Origin: Gammaproteobacteria bacterium | Lineage (GTDB): Bacteria > Pseudomonadota > Gammaproteobacteria > Enterobacterales > Alteromonadaceae | Direction of reading: 5' to 3' | Length of the DNA: 57,014 nt | NCBI GenBank assembly: GCA_023380515.1 | Contig: JAMCRH010000182.1 | Coordinates: 1 to 57,014, forward strand | Part shown: positions 45,396-55,810 of the stretch, piece by piece | Position numbering within the stretch: position 1 is the first letter of the stretch | Layout of the letters: each line of letters opens with the position of its first letter | The notes under the pieces: generated by a model | Database searches by the model: none | Seen by the model: the letters and a program-made list of their open reading frames with translations, nothing else | What the model was told of the DNA's origin: nothing | Translations under genes and position numbers: made by a program

Positions 45396-46571
45396 ATGTT
45401 TAAACCACAGATTAAGATTCCTGCCACGTATATGCGTGGTGGTACCAGTAAAGGGGTGTTCTTTCGGTTAGATGATTTACCGGCCGAAGCGCAGCAACCA
45501 GGAGCCGCGCGCGATGCTATTTTATTGCGCGTGATTGGATCGCCAGATCCATACGGCAAACACACCGACGGCATGGGCGGAGCAACCTCAAGTACGAGTA
45601 AAACCGTTATTTTGTCGAAGAGTCAGCAAGCGGATCATGACGTTGATTACCTGTTTGGTCAGGTCGCAATCGATAAGCCGTTTATTGATTGGAGCGGCAA
45701 CTGTGGCAACTTGACCTCAGCGGTCGGTTCGTTTGCCGTGAGTGCGGGTCTCGTACCAGCCGAACGTATTCCAGAAAATGGCACGGCGGTGGTTCGCATT
45801 TGGCAAGTGAACATTCAGAAAACCATTATTGCCCATGTGCCGATCACGAACGGGGAAGTGCAAGAAACCGGTGATTTCGAACTGGACGGTGTGACCTTCC
45901 CAGCTGCCGAAGTGCCAATTGAGTTTCTTGACCCAGCCGACGGTGAGGGCGCCATGTTCCCGACCGGTAACGTGGTTGATGAGCTTGAAGTTCCGGGCGT
46001 TGGTGTGTTTCCTGCAACCTTGATTAACGCAGGTATCCCGAACATTTTCGTCAACGCGGCAGATATCGGCTACAGCGGTACGGAGCTGCAAGGCGCGATT
46101 AATGAAGACCCGAAAGCATTGGCGATGTTTGAAACCATTCGCGCCTATGGTGCGGTGAAAATGGGTTTAATTAAAGACATCGCTGAAGCGGAAAGTCGCC
46201 AACATACACCGAAAGTAGCCTTTGTGGCACCGCCAGCAAGTTACAGTGCGTCGAGCGGAAAGCTAGTGGAAGCGAACGACATCGACTTGAACGTGCGCGC
46301 GCTGTCGATGGGCAAGCTGCATCATGCCATGATGGGCACCGCAGCGGTTGCCATTGGCACTGCTGCCGCGATTCCGGGCACTTTAGTGAACTTAGCTGCC
46401 GGTGGTGGCGAACGTACGGCAGTGACCTTTGGCCACCCCTCAGGCACGCTGCGTGTTGGTGCTGAAGCTGCACTCGTTGATGGCGAGTGGGTAGTGAAAA
46501 AAGCCCTGATGAGCCGCAGTGCACGCGTGCTGATGGAAGGCTGGGTACGAGTGCCAGGTGATTGTTTTTAA
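45396..46571 (+). CDS. prpF: 2-Methylaconitate cis-trans isomerase PrpF
   Basis: A 391-residue AcnD-accessory protein of the PrpF/diaminopimelate epimerase-like fold. It isomerises 2-methylaconitate so that the AcnD route works. TYMRGGTSKGVFF at the start, WSGNCGNLTSAVG and FGHPSGTLRVG are family signatures. GGAG precedes the start, which lies immediately after a terminator hairpin. Confidence 0.95.
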   Translation: MFKPQIKIPATYMRGGTSKGVFFRLDDLPAEAQQPGAARDAILLRVIGSPDPYGKHTDGMGGATSSTSKTVILSKSQQADHDVDYLFGQVAIDKPFIDWSGNCGNLTSAVGSFAVSAGLVPAERIPENGTAVVRIWQVNIQKTIIAHVPITNGEVQETGDFELDGVTFPAAEVPIEFLDPADGEGAMFPTGNVVDELEVPGVGVFPATLINAGIPNIFVNAADIGYSGTELQGAINEDPKALAMFETIRAYGAVKMGLIKDIAEAESRQHTPKVAFVAPPASYSASSGKLVEANDIDLNVRALSMGKLHHAMMGTAAVAIGTAAAIPGTLVNLAAGGGERTAVTFGHPSGTLRVGAEAALVDGEWVVKKALMSRSARVLMEGWVRVPGDCF

Positions 46572-46600
46572 ACGATGACTGACACGGCATTAGCTGTTAG

Positions 46601-46628
46601 AAAAACTCCCGCATTTGCGGGAGTTTTT
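46601..46628. terminator. Bidirectional terminator between prpF and hicB
   Basis: AAAAACTCCCGC pairs perfectly with GCGGGAGTTTTT around four bases, with A and T tails on both sides. Confidence 0.93.
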
Positions 46629-46677
46629 GTTTTACGGCCGACCGTTAAAACTAGTTATGAAGGAAGTCACGCCTAAG

Positions 46678-47097
46678 CTAACCTGACTGCATTAACTTAT
46701 CCGCTGCTTTTGCTAAAAAATCAGAGCGGTCTTTAAACTCGTGATGAAAACTAACATATGCGTCTACACGAGCGATTAAGGGTTCTGCCAAAGTAATATT
46801 AATGCGCTTTTGTTTTCCTTTTAAACTTTCTACGGGCACTTCAACAGCTAGCCATTCATCAAAATCAGGGTAGTCATTACGGTAATCAATATAGCCTACG
46901 TCTAAAGATGCTAAATTATGGCCATCAGCCACCATTTCTGCGGCCATTTCTAGTATCGCGGCTTTGGCGCGGTAGAGGATTTCCTTTTGCTCGTCAGCGG
47001 CAGACACACAACCGTAACCAAACTGCTCAAACACCGGAACCACAATACCCCACGAGGTGTCCTCTTGTGGTCGCTCAATTCCAACCATAAATAACAT
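46678..47097 (-). CDS. hicB: HicB antitoxin
   Basis: A 139-residue antitoxin. The N-terminal about 90 residues are the HicB partial-RNase-H fold (FGYGCVSAADEQKEILYRAKAAILEMA). The C-terminal KRINITLAEPLIARVDAYV...RSDFLAKAADKL is a ribbon-helix-helix DNA-binding domain. GAGG about 6 bases upstream supports ATG 47097. It follows hicA by 35 bp and should bind both HicA and the operator at 47345-47368. Confidence 0.9.
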   Translation of the reverse strand: MLFMVGIERPQEDTSWGIVVPVFEQFGYGCVSAADEQKEILYRAKAAILEMAAEMVADGHNLASLDVGYIDYRNDYPDFDEWLAVEVPVESLKGKQKRINITLAEPLIARVDAYVSFHHEFKDRSDFLAKAADKLMQSG

Positions 47098-47132
47098 AGA
47101 GACCTCACTTTTAAACCATTTAAATTAGACTG

Positions 47133-47315
47133 CTAAATGCCGGCTAACCTTCGTATACTTTTTAAAGTGCCGATGGGCATGTGCTTTTTTGGATGAGGCA
47201 CCGAAAATTTATTCCCTGTTAAAGGGGAATACCAGATTTGATGGTCACCTTTGCCATGCCTGACAAACTCGCACCCATTGGCTTTCAGCTGCTTTATTAA
47301 TTCCTTTGAATTCAT
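47133..47315 (-). CDS. hicA: HicA mRNA interferase toxin
   Basis: A 60-residue toxin with a double-stranded-RNA-binding-like fold that cleaves mRNA. MNSKELIKQLKANGCEFVRH is the typical start; the catalytic His is in GKGDHQIW, and VPHPKKHMPIGTLKSIRR completes the family pattern. The ATG at 47315 with AAGGA upstream gives the standard length; a longer frame from 47372 would begin inside the promoter. Confidence 0.92.
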   Translation of the reverse strand: MNSKELIKQLKANGCEFVRHGKGDHQIWYSPLTGNKFSVPHPKKHMPIGTLKSIRRLAGI

Positions 47316-47344
47316 GTGCGTCCTTGCTCGTGCATTCCAATACA

Positions 47345-47372
47345 AATATACACACATATGTGTATATTGCAA
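47345..47372 (-). promoter_or_regulatory. hicAB promoter with embedded operator palindrome
   Basis: On the minus strand TTGCAA (47367-47372), a 16-bp spacer and TATATT (47345-47350). A perfect 10-bp inverted repeat, AATATACACA and TGTGTATATT separated by CATA (47345-47368), fills the spacer and -10. This is the expected HicB autorepression site. Confidence 0.75.
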
Positions 47373-47394
47373 GCTCTAACCATACGTCGATAAG

Positions 47395-48021
47395 CTACTT
47401 AACCAACGGCCAGCCACCCAAACTCTGATAACGGTTAACCATCCAACAGAATAGCTCGGCAGTGCGTTCGGTGTCATACACTGCGCTGTGGGCTTCTTTG
47501 CCATCAAAAGCGATGCCAGCGGCGTGACAGGCTTTTACCAGTACGGTTTGGCCGAGTGTCAGTGCTGCCATGGAAGCAGTGTCAAAGCTGACAAACGGAT
47601 GAAACGGATTGCGTTTGAGGCTGGCGCGTTCGGCAGCAGCCATGACGAAGCTGTGGTCAAAATTGGCGTTGTGACCAACGAGCACTGAGCGCTGGCAACC
47701 TGCTGCTTTTTGCGCTTTGCGAATGGCTTTAAAAATGTCGCGCAAGGCTTCACCTTCCGCGCGTGCGCCGCGCAGGGGGCTGAACGGATCAATGCCGTTA
47801 AACTCAATTGCCGCTTGCTCAATATTGGCACCTTCAAAAGGTTCAATATGGGCATGATGGGTGGCAACAGGCACAAGCTCGCCGTCGTCGTTAAAGTCGA
47901 CAATCACTGCCGCAATTTCGAGTAAGGCATCGGTTTTCGGGTTAAAGCCGGCGGTTTCGACATCGATCACAACCGGTAAATAACCGCGAAAACGGTCTTT
48001 GATAGCAGGTTTAGCAGACAT
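47395..48021 (-). CDS. rnt: Ribonuclease T
   Basis: A 208-residue DEDDh exoribonuclease for tRNA end turnover and stable RNA 3' maturation. [11 protein letters not shown] (Asp, Glu), [11 protein letters not shown] (Asp) and [16 protein letters not shown] (His, Asp) hold the active-site residues. It shares one base with nth upstream, the common nth-rnt pairing being part of the rsx operon here. Confidence 0.95.
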   Translation of the reverse strand: MSAKPAIKDRFRGYLPVVIDVETAGFNPKTDALLEIAAVIVDFNDDGELVPVATHHAHIEPFEGANIEQAAIEFNGIDPFSPLRGARAEGEALRDIFKAIRKAQKAAGCQRSVLVGHNANFDHSFVMAAAERASLKRNPFHPFVSFDTASMAALTLGQTVLVKACHAAGIAFDGKEAHSAVYDTERTAELFCWMVNRYQSLGGWPLVK

Positions 48022-48656
48022 TAAATTTCCGTTTTCTCTTTGAATTCACAAAGATCTTCAATTAAACAAGAGCCGCAGCGCGGTTTACGTGCGATGCAGG
48101 TGTAGCGGCCATGGAGAATGAGCCAATGGTGTACGTCGACTTTAAATTCTGCGGGAACGACTTTAAGTAAGCGTTTCTCGACAGCGTCGACGGTTTTGCC
48201 GGGCGCAAATTTGGTGCGATTACTTACGCGGTAAATGTGCGTGTCGACGGCAATCGTTGGCCAACCGAACGCGGTGTTTAAAACCACGTTGGCGGTTTTC
48301 CGGCCGACCCCTGGCAGCGCTTCGAGGGCTTCGCGATTTTCTGGGACGATGCCGCCATGCTGTTCAACTAAAATGCGGCAGGTTTTAATCACGTTTTCGG
48401 CTTTGGTGTTAAACAGCCCAATGGTTTTAATGTAATGTTTGACGCCGTCGACGCCGAGCGCGAGCATATCCGCGGGATTATTGGCGACGGCGAATAGTGG
48501 CCCAGTGGCTTTATTAACGCCAACATCGGTCGCTTGGGCGGACAACAACACAGCAATCAGCAATTCGAAAGGATTACTAAAATTAAGCTCCGTCGTCGGG
48601 TGCGGATTGTTGTCACGCAGCCGTGTTAATATTTCAATTCGTTTTTGTTGATTCAT
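48021..48656 (-). CDS. nth: Endonuclease III
   Basis: A 211-residue DNA glycosylase/AP lyase for oxidised pyrimidines. The helix-hairpin-helix [14 protein letters not shown] carries the catalytic Lys; the catalytic Asp is in [13 protein letters not shown]-terminal 4Fe-4S cluster uses [17 protein letters not shown]. Follows rsxE by 7 bp, as in E. coli. Confidence 0.97.
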   Translation of the reverse strand: MNQQKRIEILTRLRDNNPHPTTELNFSNPFELLIAVLLSAQATDVGVNKATGPLFAVANNPADMLALGVDGVKHYIKTIGLFNTKAENVIKTCRILVEQHGGIVPENREALEALPGVGRKTANVVLNTAFGWPTIAVDTHIYRVSNRTKFAPGKTVDAVEKRLLKVVPAEFKVDVHHWLILHGRYTCIARKPRCGSCLIEDLCEFKEKTEI

Positions 48657-48663
48657 AACCTGT

Positions 48664-49362
48664 TTAATTCACTGTCGTTACTCGAGCACGTTGAGCTTTC
48701 TCAATCGGTGCTTTGGCGAGCTTGGCTTTGCGGCGACCGTCAATCCAGTTCTTGCCGGCAATCAGGAAACCCATCCCTAAAAATGCGCCCGGCGGTAAAA
48801 TAGCGAGCAGCAGGGGATAGTCAAACGAGAATAATTGTATTTTTAAATCGCGCGCCCACTCGCCGAGTAAGAGTTCGGCGCCGGCAAACAAGGTTCCTTG
48901 GCCGAGTATCTCGCGTAGGGCACCGAGAGCGACTAAGACCAACGTAAAACCGAGTCCCATCATCAGGCCATCGAAAGCTGAGTTATACCAATTGTTTTTC
49001 GATGCATAGGCTTCCGCTCGACCAATAATCGCACAGTTAGTGACAATTAGTGGAATGAAAATACCTAATGCCATAAACAACCCATAAGTAAAGGCGTTCA
49101 TGGTTAGCTCAACGAGGGTTACAAACGTCGCGATAACGATGACGAAGACTGGGATACGAATTTCATTCGGCACCCAGCTGCGCACTAATGAGACTGTGAT
49201 GTTCGAACCGACGAGAACGAGCATAGTCGCAATGCCAAGACCTAAGGCGTTGGTCACCGTGCCTGTTACGGCTAATAAAGGACATAAGCCGAGTAACTGC
49301 ACGAGAGCGGGGTTATTTTCCCACAAGCCGTCTTTTGCCAGCGTTTGATACTCAGTACTCAT
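48664..49362 (-). CDS. rsxE: Rsx/Rnf electron transport complex subunit E
   Basis: A 232-residue integral membrane subunit with about six helices, homologous to RsxA. Short Cys motifs [10 protein letters not shown] and [12 protein letters not shown] are conserved and participate in a membrane Fe-S site between subunits A and E. Last of the rsx genes; overlaps rsxG by 11 bp. Confidence 0.95.
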   Translation of the reverse strand: MSTEYQTLAKDGLWENNPALVQLLGLCPLLAVTGTVTNALGLGIATMLVLVGSNITVSLVRSWVPNEIRIPVFVIVIATFVTLVELTMNAFTYGLFMALGIFIPLIVTNCAIIGRAEAYASKNNWYNSAFDGLMMGLGFTLVLVALGALREILGQGTLFAGAELLLGEWARDLKIQLFSFDYPLLLAILPPGAFLGMGFLIAGKNWIDGRRKAKLAKAPIEKAQRARVTTVN

Positions 49363-50029
49363 ACGGTTGCTCCTCTCTGGCTAAAGGATCGTTGGCTAAA
49401 GGCTCGCCAGTGCAGTTTGCTGGCGCTGCGAATAGGCTATCCATATTGTTTTGGGCATACCAAGCGGTACGTTGTACCGCAGCGATAACCGCACGGGGAG
49501 TAATGGTTGCGCCAGTAAATTGATCAAACATGCCACCGTCACGACGCACTCGCCAACGGGCGTCATTTTCTGTGCGGACCCGCTCGCCATTGAATGACAA
49601 AATCCAATCGTCGCGCTGCACTTCAATTTTGTCACCCAGCCCAGGTGTCTCGCGATGCTGAAGGACGCGAACGCCTTTAATTTGGCCCTGCAGGTTTACT
49701 GCAACAAGTAAGTGAATGGCGCCGCTATAGCCGTCGGGGGCGGTGGTGCGAATCGCTAAAGCATTCGGCTCGCCAGCCAAACGCGAGCGATAAACCGGTT
49801 GTTCGGGTAAGCCTAAAGCTTCTGGTGCTTGAATGAGAGCACAATCGCGATACAGATCATTGTCATGTAAGGCGGGTGGAATGAGCTCGTTGAGCGTGCG
49901 CATGAGTTCGTTGCGCTGTTGTTCAGCAATTCGGTCGGCGGTCAGAATTTGGGTGGTAACAACGAGAGCTGTCGCCACCACGGCAAATCCGCCTAAAATG
50001 AGACCGTTTTTACGCATCGATTTTAGCAT
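49352..50029 (-). CDS. rsxG: Rsx/Rnf electron transport complex subunit G
   Basis: A 225-residue membrane-anchored periplasmic flavoprotein. One N-terminal helix (residues 9-28) is followed by an FMN-binding domain; covalent FMN attaches to Thr175 in FTGATIT. Lies 1 bp after rsxD. Confidence 0.94.
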   Translation of the reverse strand: MLKSMRKNGLILGGFAVVATALVVTTQILTADRIAEQQRNELMRTLNELIPPALHDNDLYRDCALIQAPEALGLPEQPVYRSRLAGEPNALAIRTTAPDGYSGAIHLLVAVNLQGQIKGVRVLQHRETPGLGDKIEVQRDDWILSFNGERVRTENDARWRVRRDGGMFDQFTGATITPRAVIAAVQRTAWYAQNNMDSLFAAPANCTGEPLANDPLAREEQPYEY

Positions 50030-50030
50030 G

Positions 50031-51107
50031 TTAGCGTTGTCCTCCGGCCTGTCCGTACGCTGTTGGGCGGGTGTATTGGTCGATCACCGGCACACACAAA
50101 TTCGCCAATAACACAGCGAATGCGATGGCGTCTGGGTAACCACCAAAGCTACGAATAACATAAATCAGCACGCCGACGAGGGCGGCGTAAATGAGTTTGC
50201 CGCGATTTGACGTTGCAGCTGAAACCGGGTCAGTGGCGATGAAAAATGCCGCTAACATGGTCCCGCCACTAAACAAGTGAATGTTTAATCCGGGCAGGGC
50301 ATCTGGCGCGGCAAGACTACCGATAATGGCGGCGACGGCTAAGGCACCAAGTAGTGCTGCAGGAATATGCCATTGAATGATCCGCTGCTGGAGTAACATC
50401 AAGCCACCAAATAAGTAGGCGACGTTGACCCACAGCCAGCCATGTCCGGCAAAGGCACCAAAAATTGGTTTGCTTAAGCTTTCGCTCAGCGTCAACCCTT
50501 GGGCGAGATCCGTTTTAATTTGATCGAGCGGTGTTGCCATAACCACGGCGTCAAATAATTGACCGGTTGCGACGGCACGCACTTGATCAACGCTGTAACC
50601 AGCGCTGGTGTATTGCACTAAGATTAAGCGCAATGAGTCCCACCAACCGATGCTTTCACCACTGAGGGTTACGGGTGGTAACCAGCTGGTCATTTGCACT
50701 GGAAAGGAAATCAGCAAGAGCACGTAAGCGGCCATGGCTGGATTAAAAATGTTGTGACCAATGCCGCCAAACAGGTGCTTGACCACGACGATGGCGAAGA
50801 TTGTCCCGATGACAATCACCCACCACGGTGCCAGCGGCGGAATACTCACTGCAAGTAAGGCGGCTGTGACTAAGGCCGAGTAGTCTTGCAGACCACGTAA
50901 TGGCGAGCGTTCGCGAGCGATCAAGCAAAGCGATTCAGCGCAAACCGCCGTGACGCCGGCAATTAGTAGCTGCCAAACAATGCCCCAACCAAAGAAGTAA
51001 AATTGGGCGAGCACACCAGGAACCATGGCGAGCAAGACTAACTGCATGAGCCTTGAGGTGCTGCGCTTTTGGTGGTTATGCGGTGAAGACGCTATAAAGA
51101 AACTCAT
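50031..51107 (-). CDS. rsxD: Rsx/Rnf electron transport complex subunit D
   Basis: A 358-residue membrane flavoprotein with multiple helices. FGGIGHNIFNPAMAAYVLL is the family signature, and VVMATPLDQIK contains the Thr used for covalent FMN in Rnf complexes. Overlaps rsxC by 4 bp. Confidence 0.95.
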   Translation of the reverse strand: MSFFIASSPHNHQKRSTSRLMQLVLLAMVPGVLAQFYFFGWGIVWQLLIAGVTAVCAESLCLIARERSPLRGLQDYSALVTAALLAVSIPPLAPWWVIVIGTIFAIVVVKHLFGGIGHNIFNPAMAAYVLLLISFPVQMTSWLPPVTLSGESIGWWDSLRLILVQYTSAGYSVDQVRAVATGQLFDAVVMATPLDQIKTDLAQGLTLSESLSKPIFGAFAGHGWLWVNVAYLFGGLMLLQQRIIQWHIPAALLGALAVAAIIGSLAAPDALPGLNIHLFSGGTMLAAFFIATDPVSAATSNRGKLIYAALVGVLIYVIRSFGGYPDAIAFAVLLANLCVPVIDQYTRPTAYGQAGGQR

Positions 51108-52804
51108 GATGATTTACCGTCCTCTTGTTTTTCTTTTTGTGCCGCCGCTTCGCGTTCAGCTTTGCGGGCTTTAGCACGAGCAACGGCAGCAGCGACTTGG
51201 GCTTTTTTGTCGTCTGCTGGCGCATCGGTTGATTCGCTAGCAGGTTCAGCAGCTTGCTGCGCAGCCTTTTTGGCTTTCACTCGCGCTAAAGCAGCTTTGA
51301 CCGGATCTTCTTCACCGCTATCGGCGCGCGCCGCTTGAGCAGCTTTACGGGCTTCGGCAGCCTTGCGATGTTTCTCTAAGCGCTCTTCTTTTTCACGCTC
51401 AAGGCGCGCCTGACGTGCTTCAAAACGCTGACGAGCGATTTCTGACTTTTGCTGTTCAATCAGCTGCTCACGAATTTCTGCTTTGGCTTGGCGATAGTAC
51501 TGCACCAAGGGAATTTCGCTTGGGCAAACATAAGCACAGGCGCCACACTCAATACAGTCGGCTAAGTGATGTTGTTTAAGGCCGTCATAATCTTTAGCTT
51601 TTGCTAACCATTGCAGCTGTTGTGGCAGCAATGAGGCCGGGCAAACTTGTTCACAAGCGCCACAGCGGATACATGCCATTTCGTGCTCAGGTGGCGCTAG
51701 TTCTTTGGCGCTCGGTGCTAAGATGCAGTTGGTGGTTTTAATTACCGGCACCTGCAATGACGCGATCGTATAACCCATCATCGGACCGCCAATGATCACG
51801 CGTTGTTTCTTGGCTGGTTGAAAGCCACTGACACTGAGGACGTGATCGATGGGTGTGCCGAGCGGTATCCAGGCGGTACCTGGCTTACTTAGTGCTTGGC
51901 CGGTAATTGTTACGACTCGCTCAATCAGCGGCTCGCCATGATCAATGGCGCGCGCGACAGCGAAAGCAGTTCCCACGTTCTGAACGAGAATACCAATATC
52001 GGCTGGTAGCTGATCTGCGGGCACTTGTAGGCCAGTCAAAACCTGAATCAGCTGCTTTTCACCACCCGAAGGATAGCGGGTCGGAACCACGCGTAAGATC
52101 ATTGTGTTGGTAACATTGGCGTCAGCTGCCAGTACCGTTTCGAATGCGGCAATTGCTTCTGGCTTGTTATCTTCGACGGCAATGACGACTTGCTTCGCAG
52201 CGGTAATGGTTTGCAATAATTGACTACCGCGAACAATCTCTGCGGCGTGTTCTCGCATGAGTCGATCGTCAGCGACAATGTACGGCTCACATTCAACACC
52301 GTTGATAATCAGCAGGTCGATGCCTTGGGCACCGGCAACTTTACGGGCGGTTGGAAAACCTGCGCCGCCGAGGCCTGCAATGCCCATGAGCTGAAGGTGC
52401 ATTAAAATCTCACGGTGTGACAGGCGACTGAGATCATCAATCGGTTGCCGCTCAATCCATTGTTCTGCGCCATCCGGTTGCAGATAAGCAGTGGGGCCAC
52501 TGAACCCCGACGGGTGGTTCAGCGGGTGGTCTTGAATTGCAACAATTGTCCCCGACGTCGAGGCATGAACTGGCAGGCCGTTATCGACGCCCGGCTGAGT
52601 TAATGCCTGGCCTTTGAGTACGTGGTCACCAACTTGCACACAAAGCTCGCCCGCAGGACCAGAATGTTGGCGCAATGGAATATACAGCATGGGCGCAAGC
52701 GGCAGTCGCTGAATCGGCGTTTGATTAGCAAGCGCTTTTTGTTCCGGCGGATGGATGCCCCCAGGAAAGTGATGTAATGGACTTGTGGCGGTAATTTCAA
52801 TCAC
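51104..52804 (-). CDS. rsxC: Rsx/Rnf electron transport complex subunit C
   Basis: A 566-residue peripheral subunit that accepts electrons from [16 protein letters not shown] is the NADH/FMN region; two 4Fe-4S motifs follow ([15 protein letters not shown] and [17 protein letters not shown]). The last about 130 residues are Ala/Lys/Glu/Arg-rich with two similar blocks ([26 protein letters not shown]), the variable tail seen in gammaproteobacterial RsxC. Confidence 0.95.
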   Translation of the reverse strand: MIEITATSPLHHFPGGIHPPEQKALANQTPIQRLPLAPMLYIPLRQHSGPAGELCVQVGDHVLKGQALTQPGVDNGLPVHASTSGTIVAIQDHPLNHPSGFSGPTAYLQPDGAEQWIERQPIDDLSRLSHREILMHLQLMGIAGLGGAGFPTARKVAGAQGIDLLIINGVECEPYIVADDRLMREHAAEIVRGSQLLQTITAAKQVVIAVEDNKPEAIAAFETVLAADANVTNTMILRVVPTRYPSGGEKQLIQVLTGLQVPADQLPADIGILVQNVGTAFAVARAIDHGEPLIERVVTITGQALSKPGTAWIPLGTPIDHVLSVSGFQPAKKQRVIIGGPMMGYTIASLQVPVIKTTNCILAPSAKELAPPEHEMACIRCGACEQVCPASLLPQQLQWLAKAKDYDGLKQHHLADCIECGACAYVCPSEIPLVQYYRQAKAEIREQLIEQQKSEIARQRFEARQARLEREKEERLEKHRKAAEARKAAQAARADSGEEDPVKAALARVKAKKAAQQAAEPASESTDAPADDKKAQVAAAVARAKARKAEREAAAQKEKQEDGKSS

Positions 52805-53403
52805 TGCGTCTGAACCTGCTTGTCTTCAGAATTTGAATGCTCACTGCTTGCGGTAATGTCTTGGATTGGGATCTGGTCGAGATTCCATTTCCAGCGTTCT
52901 GGTTTCACGGCTACGGCGACCATATCAATACAATCAACCGGACACGGCTCGACACAAAGGTCACAGCCGGTACATTCGTCGGCAATGACTGTATGCATCT
53001 GGCGGGCGGCGCCCAAAATGGCATCGACCGGGCACGCTTGAATACACTTAGTACAACCAATACATTCGTCTTCGCGAATTACAGCGACTTTTTTGACGTC
53101 TTCCTCGCCATGGGCAGCGTCCAATGGTTTGGCTTCACGACCGAGTAAATCGGCAAGCTTGTCAATGGTCGCTTGGCCACCAGGAGGGCACTTGTTAATT
53201 TCGTCGCCGTTAGCAATTGCTTCGGCGTAGGGGCGACAGCCGGGGTAGCCACATTGTCCACACTGAGTTTGCGGCAACAAGTTATCAATTTGCTCGACAA
53301 TCGGGTCGCTCTCCACCCGAAAGCGGATGGCGGCAAAGCCTAAAATGAGACCAGCAACAAGAGCCAGTACCGCAAGTGCAAGAATGCCTAACAACCAACT
53401 CAT
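52801..53403 (-). CDS. rsxB: Rsx/Rnf electron transport complex subunit B
   Basis: A 200-residue membrane-anchored ferredoxin subunit. An N-terminal helix (residues 4-26) is followed by the CGQCGYPGC cluster motif and two ferredoxin motifs ([32 protein letters not shown]). Overlaps both neighbours by 4 bp. Confidence 0.95.
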   Translation of the reverse strand: MSWLLGILALAVLALVAGLILGFAAIRFRVESDPIVEQIDNLLPQTQCGQCGYPGCRPYAEAIANGDEINKCPPGGQATIDKLADLLGREAKPLDAAHGEEDVKKVAVIREDECIGCTKCIQACPVDAILGAARQMHTVIADECTGCDLCVEPCPVDCIDMVAVAVKPERWKWNLDQIPIQDITASSEHSNSEDKQVQTQ

Positions 53404-53984
53404 GATGCGCTCACCAAGCCAGCAAAGCCCATAAATGCTAACGACATCAAGCCTGCAGTGATCATCCCAATGGCGGCACCTTTAAATGGCGAAGGGACGT
53501 CGGCTGCGGCAACGCGTTCGCGCAGCGCTGCAAAGAGAACTAAAACGAGTGAAAAACCAACTGCGGCACCAAAGCCGTAGACGATAGATTGGATAAAGTT
53601 ATGTTGTTCATTCACGTTCAATAGCGCAACACCGAGCACAGCGCAGTTGGTGGTAATGAGCGGCAAGAAAATTCCCAAAAGGCGATAAAGGGTCGGACTA
53701 GTTTTATGTACGACCATTTCGGTGAATTGCACAACGACGGCAATGACCAAAATAAAACTTAAGGTTCGCAGCGACATTAAGTCGAGCGGCGCCAGTATAT
53801 ATTGGTTAACTAAATAACTACTCACAGACGCAAGCGTCAACACAAAGGTGGTCGCAAGTGACATGCCGATGGCCGTCTCTAATCTGTTTGAGACGCCCAT
53901 GAACGGGCATAAACCAAGAAATTGCACGAGTACAAAGTTATTCACCAGTACGGTAGCAACTAATAGCAAGATGATTTCGGTCAT
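53400..53984 (-). CDS. rsxA: Rsx/Rnf electron transport complex subunit A
   Basis: A 194-residue integral membrane subunit, first gene of rsxABCDGE-nth-rnt. [12 protein letters not shown] and [13 protein letters not shown] hold the conserved cysteines. The complex couples NADH oxidation to ion movement and, in E. coli, reduces SoxR. The 224 bp upstream (53985-54208) show no gene and no clear promoter. Confidence 0.95.
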   Translation of the reverse strand: MTEIILLLVATVLVNNFVLVQFLGLCPFMGVSNRLETAIGMSLATTFVLTLASVSSYLVNQYILAPLDLMSLRTLSFILVIAVVVQFTEMVVHKTSPTLYRLLGIFLPLITTNCAVLGVALLNVNEQHNFIQSIVYGFGAAVGFSLVLVLFAALRERVAAADVPSPFKGAAIGMITAGLMSLAFMGFAGLVSAS

Positions 53985-54208
53985 TCGTCCTATCCGGATT
54001 TGCGAACATTAAGTCGAGATGGCTGCGACCTGCTATTATCAGGGTTTAAGCGTTGAGAAACAACTTACAGAATGTAGGTTTTTTATGCACTTGAGCGTTT
54101 AAATGACAACAGCCGCATGGATTTTTATGCAGCATTGCGGAAATTCAAGTAACATAGCGCGTTTGCGGTTGTCTGTAGAACCGTCAATTAGGCCATAGGA
54201 ATTCGAGT

Positions 54209-54733
54209 TTGACATCAATCTTTCAGCGGCTTCGTACGCTCGATGAACGCACCTTCGACTGGCTTTATCAAGCCACCAGTGGGTTGCGTAAAAGCCGTTT
54301 GGCATTTTGGTTATCGCGCAGTGGTGATGGCCCGTATTATGCGTTGTTTGCGTTATTTTCAGCAATTGCTGCTATTGAAGGCAGCATGCTGTTTATCCAA
54401 CGCGCATTATTGGCTTTCGCTATCGAAATCCCTTTATTTATTGGTTTAAAAAACATCTTACGGCGAGACCGACCGTGGCTACGGCTTAAATTCAAACCAG
54501 TGATAAAGCCTGCGGATCGCTTTTCGTTTCCGTCAGGCCACGCCACGGCAGCATTTTTGTTTGCTGCTTTGGTAATTGCTAGCTTTCCGGTGTGGGCGCC
54601 ATTGTTTTATGGTTGGGCTACATTAGTCGCGATATCGCGCGTTGCCTTGGGTGTGCATTACCCAAGTGATGTGATTGCTGGCGCTATTCTTGGCACGTCA
54701 ATCGCTGCGCTCGTGGTTGCGATTCTGCAGTAG
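54209..54733 (+). CDS. PAP2-family membrane phosphatase
   Basis: A 174-residue membrane phosphatase with about five helices. The three acid-phosphatase motifs are present: [17 protein letters not shown] and [13 protein letters not shown]. Likely substrates are lipid phosphates such as undecaprenyl or phosphatidylglycerol phosphate; which one cannot be told. The start is TTG at 54209 with AGGAA upstream, the first usable codon. Confidence 0.8.
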   Translation: MTSIFQRLRTLDERTFDWLYQATSGLRKSRLAFWLSRSGDGPYYALFALFSAIAAIEGSMLFIQRALLAFAIEIPLFIGLKNILRRDRPWLRLKFKPVIKPADRFSFPSGHATAAFLFAALVIASFPVWAPLFYGWATLVAISRVALGVHYPSDVIAGAILGTSIAALVVAILQ

Positions 54734-54863
54734 TCGTTACTGTTTGTTTTAGAGCAGTTTTTCAGCCAAGCCAAAACCGAATCGCAAAACCGCATCACAA
54801 CATCACATCGCAACGTCAGCACCAAACTATAACTCAGCAACTATAAACACGAAAAAAAGGCAC

Positions 54864-54885
54864 AAAAAAAGCGCCTGAGGCGCTT
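54864..54885 (-). terminator. Intrinsic terminator of the tRNA-Asn genes
   Basis: On the minus strand AAGCGCC pairs with GGCGCTT around a 3-nt loop and is followed by seven T residues. Confidence 0.88.
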
Positions 54886-54902
54886 GTGCTATTGTCGAAA
54901 AG

Positions 54903-54979
54903 TGGCTCCCCAGGTTGGATTCGAACCAACGACACATGGATTAACAGTCCACCGCTCTAACCGACTGAGCTACTGGGGA
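54903..54979 (-). tRNA. tRNA-Asn (GTT)
   Basis: Reading the minus strand, TCCCCAG pairs with CTGGGGA in the acceptor stem. D-arm, anticodon loop CTGTTAA with GTT, and GGTTCGAATCC T-arm are all present, and CCA is encoded. Differs from the second copy by one D-loop base. Confidence 0.97.
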
Positions 54980-55017
54980 ATCGACAATGATATGTAATCT
55001 AACTGGCGTTGAATGAT

Positions 55018-55094
55018 TGGCTCCCCAGGTTGGATTCGAACCAACGACACATGGATTAACAGTCCACCGCTCTAACCAACTGAGCTACTGGGGA
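55018..55094 (-). tRNA. tRNA-Asn (GTT), second copy
   Basis: Same structure and anticodon as the neighbour 38 bp away, with encoded CCA. It is transcribed first of the two and shares their downstream terminator. Confidence 0.97.
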
Positions 55095-55283
55095 ATCGTT
55101 CAACGGGGCGGAATGTTAATTGTCTCTTGCCTTGAAGTCAACATGTTCAGCCGACAAATTTGCCTAATTTTGTTTAACTGCATGGATTTTGAGCGTCTTG
55201 TCTTAGAAGTGTTCAATTCTGTCTATTTTGGCAAACTTTTGTCCGTTAATGCGGAAATTGAACGTTCACACTTGGTTAACATT

Positions 55284-55353
55284 TTATCCACACCAAGGAA
55301 GAGGTCACGTGTTCCGTGGCTTAGCCGATCTTATCCACTATTTCTGTGGATAA
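55284..55353. promoter_or_regulatory. DnaA-box cluster
   Basis: TTATCCACA at 55284-55292 (perfect, plus strand), TTATCCACT at 55331-55339 (8 of 9), and TGTGGATAA at 55345-55353 (perfect, minus strand). The last two face each other across 5 bp. A degenerate TGTGGGAAA follows at 55357. Confidence 0.65.
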
Positions 55354-55774
55354 ACCTGTGGGAAAGTATGTGAGTGAGCAACTAGGATGGGGGTTATAGC
55401 GGATTTTAGGTGCTGGCTAAAAAGTGGCATGAATTTTATAATCTTTTAAAATCAGTGAGTTACAAAAACCTTCCTACGAAGTCGGTATTTTGCACAGGTT
55501 TCGCCTGATTTTTCGGCGCTAATGTAAATTGCTTGTGTATTATTTTTAAAAAACCACTTAATTTTAGCCACATAACTTATTGTGAATTTAGTAGCTTAGA
55601 CCGGAGTAACCACTCACATCGATGAAAAACTATACTATTTGCTAAATATGACAGCTTGACTTTGGTTGAAATATTCCATTCGCTTTCGAGTGAAAAAATC
55701 AGGCTAAAAGGTATAGTTTTAACTGGTTGGACGCATGACACGGATGTCGGCGTTAGATGGATGGGTTTTGCAAA

Positions 55775-55810
55775 CAAAAAAGCCCCGCAAATTCGTTTTG
55801 CGAGGCTTTT
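55775..55810. terminator. Terminator of the aminotransferase gene
   Basis: AAAAGCC-C-CGCAAA pairs with TTTGCG-A-GGCTTTT with one mismatch and a short loop; T-runs exist on both strands. On the minus strand it closes the aminotransferase gene. Confidence 0.88.

Noticed and set aside
55017..55373. A 118-residue plus-strand frame
   Set aside because: It starts inside the complement of a tRNA-Asn gene and its sequence resembles nothing but tRNA antisense translation.
55577..55777. A 66-residue minus-strand frame in the non-coding region
   Set aside because: No ribosome site, no family resemblance, and it lies in A/T-rich DNA next to a terminator.
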